From Clostridia bacterium (GTDB lineage Bacteria; Bacillota_A; Clostridia; Oscillospirales; Acutalibacteraceae), in the NCBI GenBank assembly GCA_017547865.1, contig JAFYOA010000326.1, positions 1 through 7,505 of the forward strand: a stretch of DNA of 7,505 bases, given 5' to 3'. Within the stretch, counting starts at the first letter, position 1. Every line of letters begins with the position of its first letter. This document shows positions 4,784 through 7,505 of this stretch, piece after piece. Below the pieces are notes generated by a model. The model had not been told where the DNA came from and did no database searches. It saw only the letters and a program-made list of their open reading frames with translations. A program made the position numbers and the translations under genes.

Positions 4784-6625
4784 TTACGCCAGCGTCACGG
4801 TCAGGGTAACGGTCTCACCGTTTGCAGGGGCAACCACGGCATCCAGCAGCCAGGCTTTCTGGTGCGGATCTTTGGAAGATGCATATTCTTCCGCCGTGAT
4901 CTCCCAGCGGCAGGGCAGGCTGCAGGCAACGCGAACAGCGGCGTTTTCTGCGCGGATGACCACGGTGCCGTCTTCCTGCACTTCGGGCAGGAACTTGGTG
5001 GACAGGCGCTCCAGCACGGGCAGAGCTTCTCCATCAAAGCCATAGGTATCGGCCACTTCCAGCTTGATCTCATCCTTATGGAAGGTCACGCAGCGCTGCA
5101 GAGAAGCCAGGCCGGGGGTCTGGTAGGCATCGGCAATATCCATGCAGGCCCACACCTTGGTTTCATCGCTGCCGCTGGTGTAGTTCCTGGCGGCATACTG
5201 CTCGCCTTCCTTCTGCACATCGCCGTTCACCACGGGCACCGGGTGGCCGTGAGAACCGTTCACCAGCATGGTGTAGCGTTCGGAGCTGAAATACTGCTTG
5301 GTGTAGAGGCCGCCGCCCAGATCGCCCAGGATCACTTCGCCGTTCACATCCAGCACGAAGGAGCCAACGTCGTTGTGGTTATGGGGTTCGTTGTTGTTGC
5401 CGCCCTTGGCGCCCATGGCAACAGAAACATCGCCAAAGGACTTGCGGGAAAGCAGCCATTCGGTTTCGTTGTAAAGTGCTTCGCTGTCGCTCAGCGGACC
5501 GCTGATGTTTTCCGGCTTGCTCCACAGGAAGTTACGGATCATGGAGGTGCAGTAGGTCACGTTCTCCGTACCGGGGAACATGGGACGGGCGTACGCTTCG
5601 TCCGGGATCAGCACATCGCCGTAGCGGTTGTGCAGGTAATGGATCACGCCGTATTCATACAGGGCGGTGGCGCCGCAGTCTGCAAAGCAGGCAGCGTTAT
5701 TCTTAATAAGGTAGGCATTCTGATGGAACAGAGCCACTTTGTGCACAATGGGTTCTTCGAACAGGTCGATCACGCCGCTGGTGCGCTCCTTGAGAAGATC
5801 GGCGTACACCATAAAGTGACCGAAGCCGTAGCCCCAGTAGCCCAGGCCTTCGGCGCACACACCGTCTGCCTTAAAGCCGGTGAAGAAACCTTCCATGGAC
5901 TCGGTGCAGCGGGTGAGGATGGGAGCCAGCATATCGTTGTCGTCGATCATATACATGGCTGCAATGCCCACGCCGCCGGCGCAAACAGCAGACCAGTTAT
6001 AGGGAGAAGTCTCCCACCAGAAGGGTGTATTGATCTCCATAAAGGGCTTCAGCACGCGCTCGTAGATCTCTTTGCGGGCACGGTGCACCACCACGGGGGC
6101 CAGCTTGTCTTCCAGCATATAGACGATCTCCGCCAGGTCTGCGGCGGTCTGTGCGGCACACAGGTCAACCACCTGGGGCTGCTCACGCAGGAAAGGAACC
6201 GGCTTGCCATCGGCATTGGGTGCGCCATTGAGAACGGACGGAATCTTGGTGCCGCCGTACACAAAGTGGGCGTTCAGGCACCAGGAATACTCATCGCAGG
6301 TGGCCCAGATGGCGTCTTCCAGGTCGTGAATATGGGTCCCGTCCACCAGCGCATTCACATAGTGGGCGCCCAGAATATTGCGGTGAATATGGTAGATGGA
6401 CTGGAACTCCGTGCGGGAGCCCACTTCATCGTACAGTTTAAAATAGGAATAGGGAATGCTGGGGATCAGCTGGCCGGCGTAGCCTTCGGCGGCGGCGCGG
6501 GCCTTGGCCATATGGGGCGCATAAAAAGGCGCGGTGCGAATTTCTTCCAGCTTTTCTTCGGGAACAGCATACAGCCGGCCGCCCTTGTAGGCGCGCAGGG
6601 CTTTCATCATATCGAGCAAACGCAT
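4784..6625 (-). CDS. Heparinase II/III-like polysaccharide lyase, complete copy
   Basis: This 613-residue protein starts at ATG 6625 with GGAGGAG 6 bases upstream. It has no signal peptide, so it should act in the cytoplasm on imported oligosaccharides. Residues about 60-350 form the helical toroid, with SPYNWSAVCAGG (207-218) and EGLGYWGYGFGHF (259-271), where a tyrosine (263 or 266) is the likely catalytic residue. Residues about 385-613 are the beta-sandwich Heparinase_II_III domain, with GGNNNEPHNHNDVGSF (408-423), whose His415/417 fit the conserved histidine region, then VILGDLGGGLY (431-441) and VNGSHGHPVPVVNG (455-468). Relatives (PL12, PL15, PL21 and others) cleave uronate-containing polysaccharides by beta-elimination. 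I cannot assign a PL family or a substrate. It is a close paralog of the gene 15 bp upstream and shares its operon with the aldo/keto reductase. Confidence 0.85.
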   Translation of the reverse strand: MRLLDMMKALRAYKGGRLYAVPEEKLEEIRTAPFYAPHMAKARAAAEGYAGQLIPSIPYSYFKLYDEVGSRTEFQSIYHIHRNILGAHYVNALVDGTHIHDLEDAIWATCDEYSWCLNAHFVYGGTKIPSVLNGAPNADGKPVPFLREQPQVVDLCAAQTAADLAEIVYMLEDKLAPVVVHRARKEIYERVLKPFMEINTPFWWETSPYNWSAVCAGGVGIAAMYMIDDNDMLAPILTRCTESMEGFFTGFKADGVCAEGLGYWGYGFGHFMVYADLLKERTSGVIDLFEEPIVHKVALFHQNAYLIKNNAACFADCGATALYEYGVIHYLHNRYGDVLIPDEAYARPMFPGTENVTYCTSMIRNFLWSKPENISGPLSDSEALYNETEWLLSRKSFGDVSVAMGAKGGNNNEPHNHNDVGSFVLDVNGEVILGDLGGGLYTKQYFSSERYTMLVNGSHGHPVPVVNGDVQKEGEQYAARNYTSGSDETKVWACMDIADAYQTPGLASLQRCVTFHKDEIKLEVADTYGFDGEALPVLERLSTKFLPEVQEDGTVVIRAENAAVRVACSLPCRWEITAEEYASSKDPHQKAWLLDAVVAPANGETVTLTVTLA

Positions 6626-6640
6626 AACAGTCTCCTCCGT

Positions 6641-7505
6641 TTATTCTTTGGTGATGGTAAGATCGATGGCCACACCGTTTTCGGGGGTTACAATGGCATC
6701 GATGAGCCAAGCTCTCTGGTGCAGATTTTCCGGGGATTCCTCGTATTCTTCCTCGGTGATCTTCCATTCACAGGGCACACTGCAGGCGATCTTCACCGCG
6801 GCTTTTTCCGCACGGATGATCACCGTGCCGTCCGGCTGCACTTCGGCCGGGAACTTGGTGGGGATGCGCTCCGTTACCGGCAGGGCCGCACCGTTAAAGG
6901 CAAAGGTATCCTTCACCGTTACGCTGCCGCTTGCCTTGCAGAACACCAGCTCGCGCTGCAGGGAGGCCAGTTCTTCCATGGCGTAGGCGGGAGCCATATC
7001 CATGGTCACCGTCATCTTGTCTTCCCCGGCCACAGCGGCGTAGTTATTGGCGCAGGCGGCTTCGCCTTCCACCTGGTGCTTGCCGTTCACCATGGGCACC
7101 GGGTGGCCCTGGGAACCGTTCACCAGCACCTCATAGCGCTCGGCGCTGAAATACCGCTTGTTATAAAGGCCGGCACCCAAATCGCCCAGCATCACTTCGC
7201 CGTCAATATCCAGCAGGAAGGAGCCCACATCGTTATGGTTGTGGTGTTCGGCGTTGTTGCCGCCCTTGGCCGCAAAGGCCACCGGCACGCCATCCACCGT
7301 CTTGCGGGAAAGCGCCCACTGGGTCACGTCGTACAGGGCATCTCTGTCCTTCCAGGCGCCCGTGGGGTAGCTGGGATCGCTCCACATCAAATTGCGCAAT
7401 GCGTAATAACTGTAGTTTATAGGTGCGGCATAGCGGTCTGCAGGCAGCTGCACGTCATCGTAAACGCTGTACAGGTAATGGTTCAGGTAGTAATAATAGC
7501 TGCTC
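6641..7505 (-). CDS. Heparinase II/III-like lyase, paralog, 5' end outside the window
   Basis: The reading frame is open to the right edge, so the N-terminal half is missing. The visible 287 residues correspond to about residue 320 onward of the downstream paralog. The frame continues upstream of the GTG at 7453, encoding YYYYLNHYLYSVYDDV, which aligns with the paralog's helical region. That GTG is therefore internal and not a start. The beta-sandwich motifs are present: GGNNAEHHNHNDVGSF, VMLGDLGAGLYNKRYFSAER and VNGSQGHPVPMVNG. Similarity to the next gene is high over the whole shared length with almost no gaps, so the pair arose by tandem duplication. The toroid and catalytic tyrosine cannot be checked here. 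The operon promoter lies beyond base 7505. Confidence 0.85.
   Translation of the reverse strand, partial: SSYYYYLNHYLYSVYDDVQLPADRYAAPINYSYYALRNLMWSDPSYPTGAWKDRDALYDVTQWALSRKTVDGVPVAFAAKGGNNAEHHNHNDVGSFLLDIDGEVMLGDLGAGLYNKRYFSAERYEVLVNGSQGHPVPMVNGKHQVEGEAACANNYAAVAGEDKMTVTMDMAPAYAMEELASLQRELVFCKASGSVTVKDTFAFNGAALPVTERIPTKFPAEVQPDGTVIIRAEKAAVKIACSVPCEWKITEEEYEESPENLHQRAWLIDAIVTPENGVAIDLTITKE

Noticed and set aside
4605..5045. 146-residue plus-strand frame across the reductase/lyase junction
   Set aside because: It is antisense to two well supported genes and has no domain, so it is a compositional shadow.
7451..7453. GTG as the start of the right-hand lyase
   Set aside because: The frame stays open upstream to the window edge and aligns with the paralog, so the codon is internal.
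1..7505. CRISPR array, insertion sequence, tRNA gene or riboswitch
   Set aside because: No regularly spaced repeats, transposase, cloverleaf or known aptamer layout was seen. The only repeats are the 17-bp promoter duplication, the operator arms, minor short motifs and the lyase paralogs.

Overview
The window reads as a chromosome segment of a spore-forming, low-to-mid GC Firmicute, most likely a gut clostridium of the Oscillospiraceae/Ruminococcaceae type. The grounds are a SleB-type spore cortex hydrolase, clostridial lipoprotein signals, purine-rich Shine-Dalgarno sites, TTG and GTG starts, and an iron-sulfur aldo/keto reductase typical of anaerobes. The taxonomic call is an inference. No 16S sequence lies inside the window.

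Layout. (1) Bases 1-300, read on the minus strand, look like the control region of a ribosomal RNA operon whose 16S gene would lie just beyond the left edge. There are two tandem sigma-A promoters with 17-bp spacers, phased A-tracts upstream of the second, and a leader resembling Bacillus/Clostridium rrn leaders. (2) Divergent from it is sleB (352-1032, +), starting at TTG. It converges through a shared hairpin terminator on a small lipoprotein gene (1072-1674, -), whose promoter region carries a perfect 17-bp tandem duplication that includes the -10 box. (3) Bases 1863-3503 form a self-contained, AT-richer module. Two adjacent minus-strand genes both encode DUF4230-like proteins, one with an N-terminal membrane anchor and one a lipoprotein. 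They face a 74-residue XRE repressor across a 149-bp divergent promoter region that holds a perfect 19-bp inverted repeat, probably two operators. Terminators close both ends. (4) Bases 3551-7505 (-) form an operon read right to left: a heparinase II/III-like lyase cut by the window edge, a second complete paralog 15 bp downstream, and an aldo/keto reductase with two C-terminal four-cysteine clusters.

How the parts work together. The right-hand operon plausibly breaks down acidic oligosaccharides inside the cell, with lyases releasing unsaturated uronates and the reductase acting on a carbonyl product. The substrate cannot be read from the sequence. The XRE/DUF4230 module is the least understood part and the best candidate for an undescribed regulated envelope system. 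No CRISPR array, insertion sequence, tRNA gene or origin was seen.
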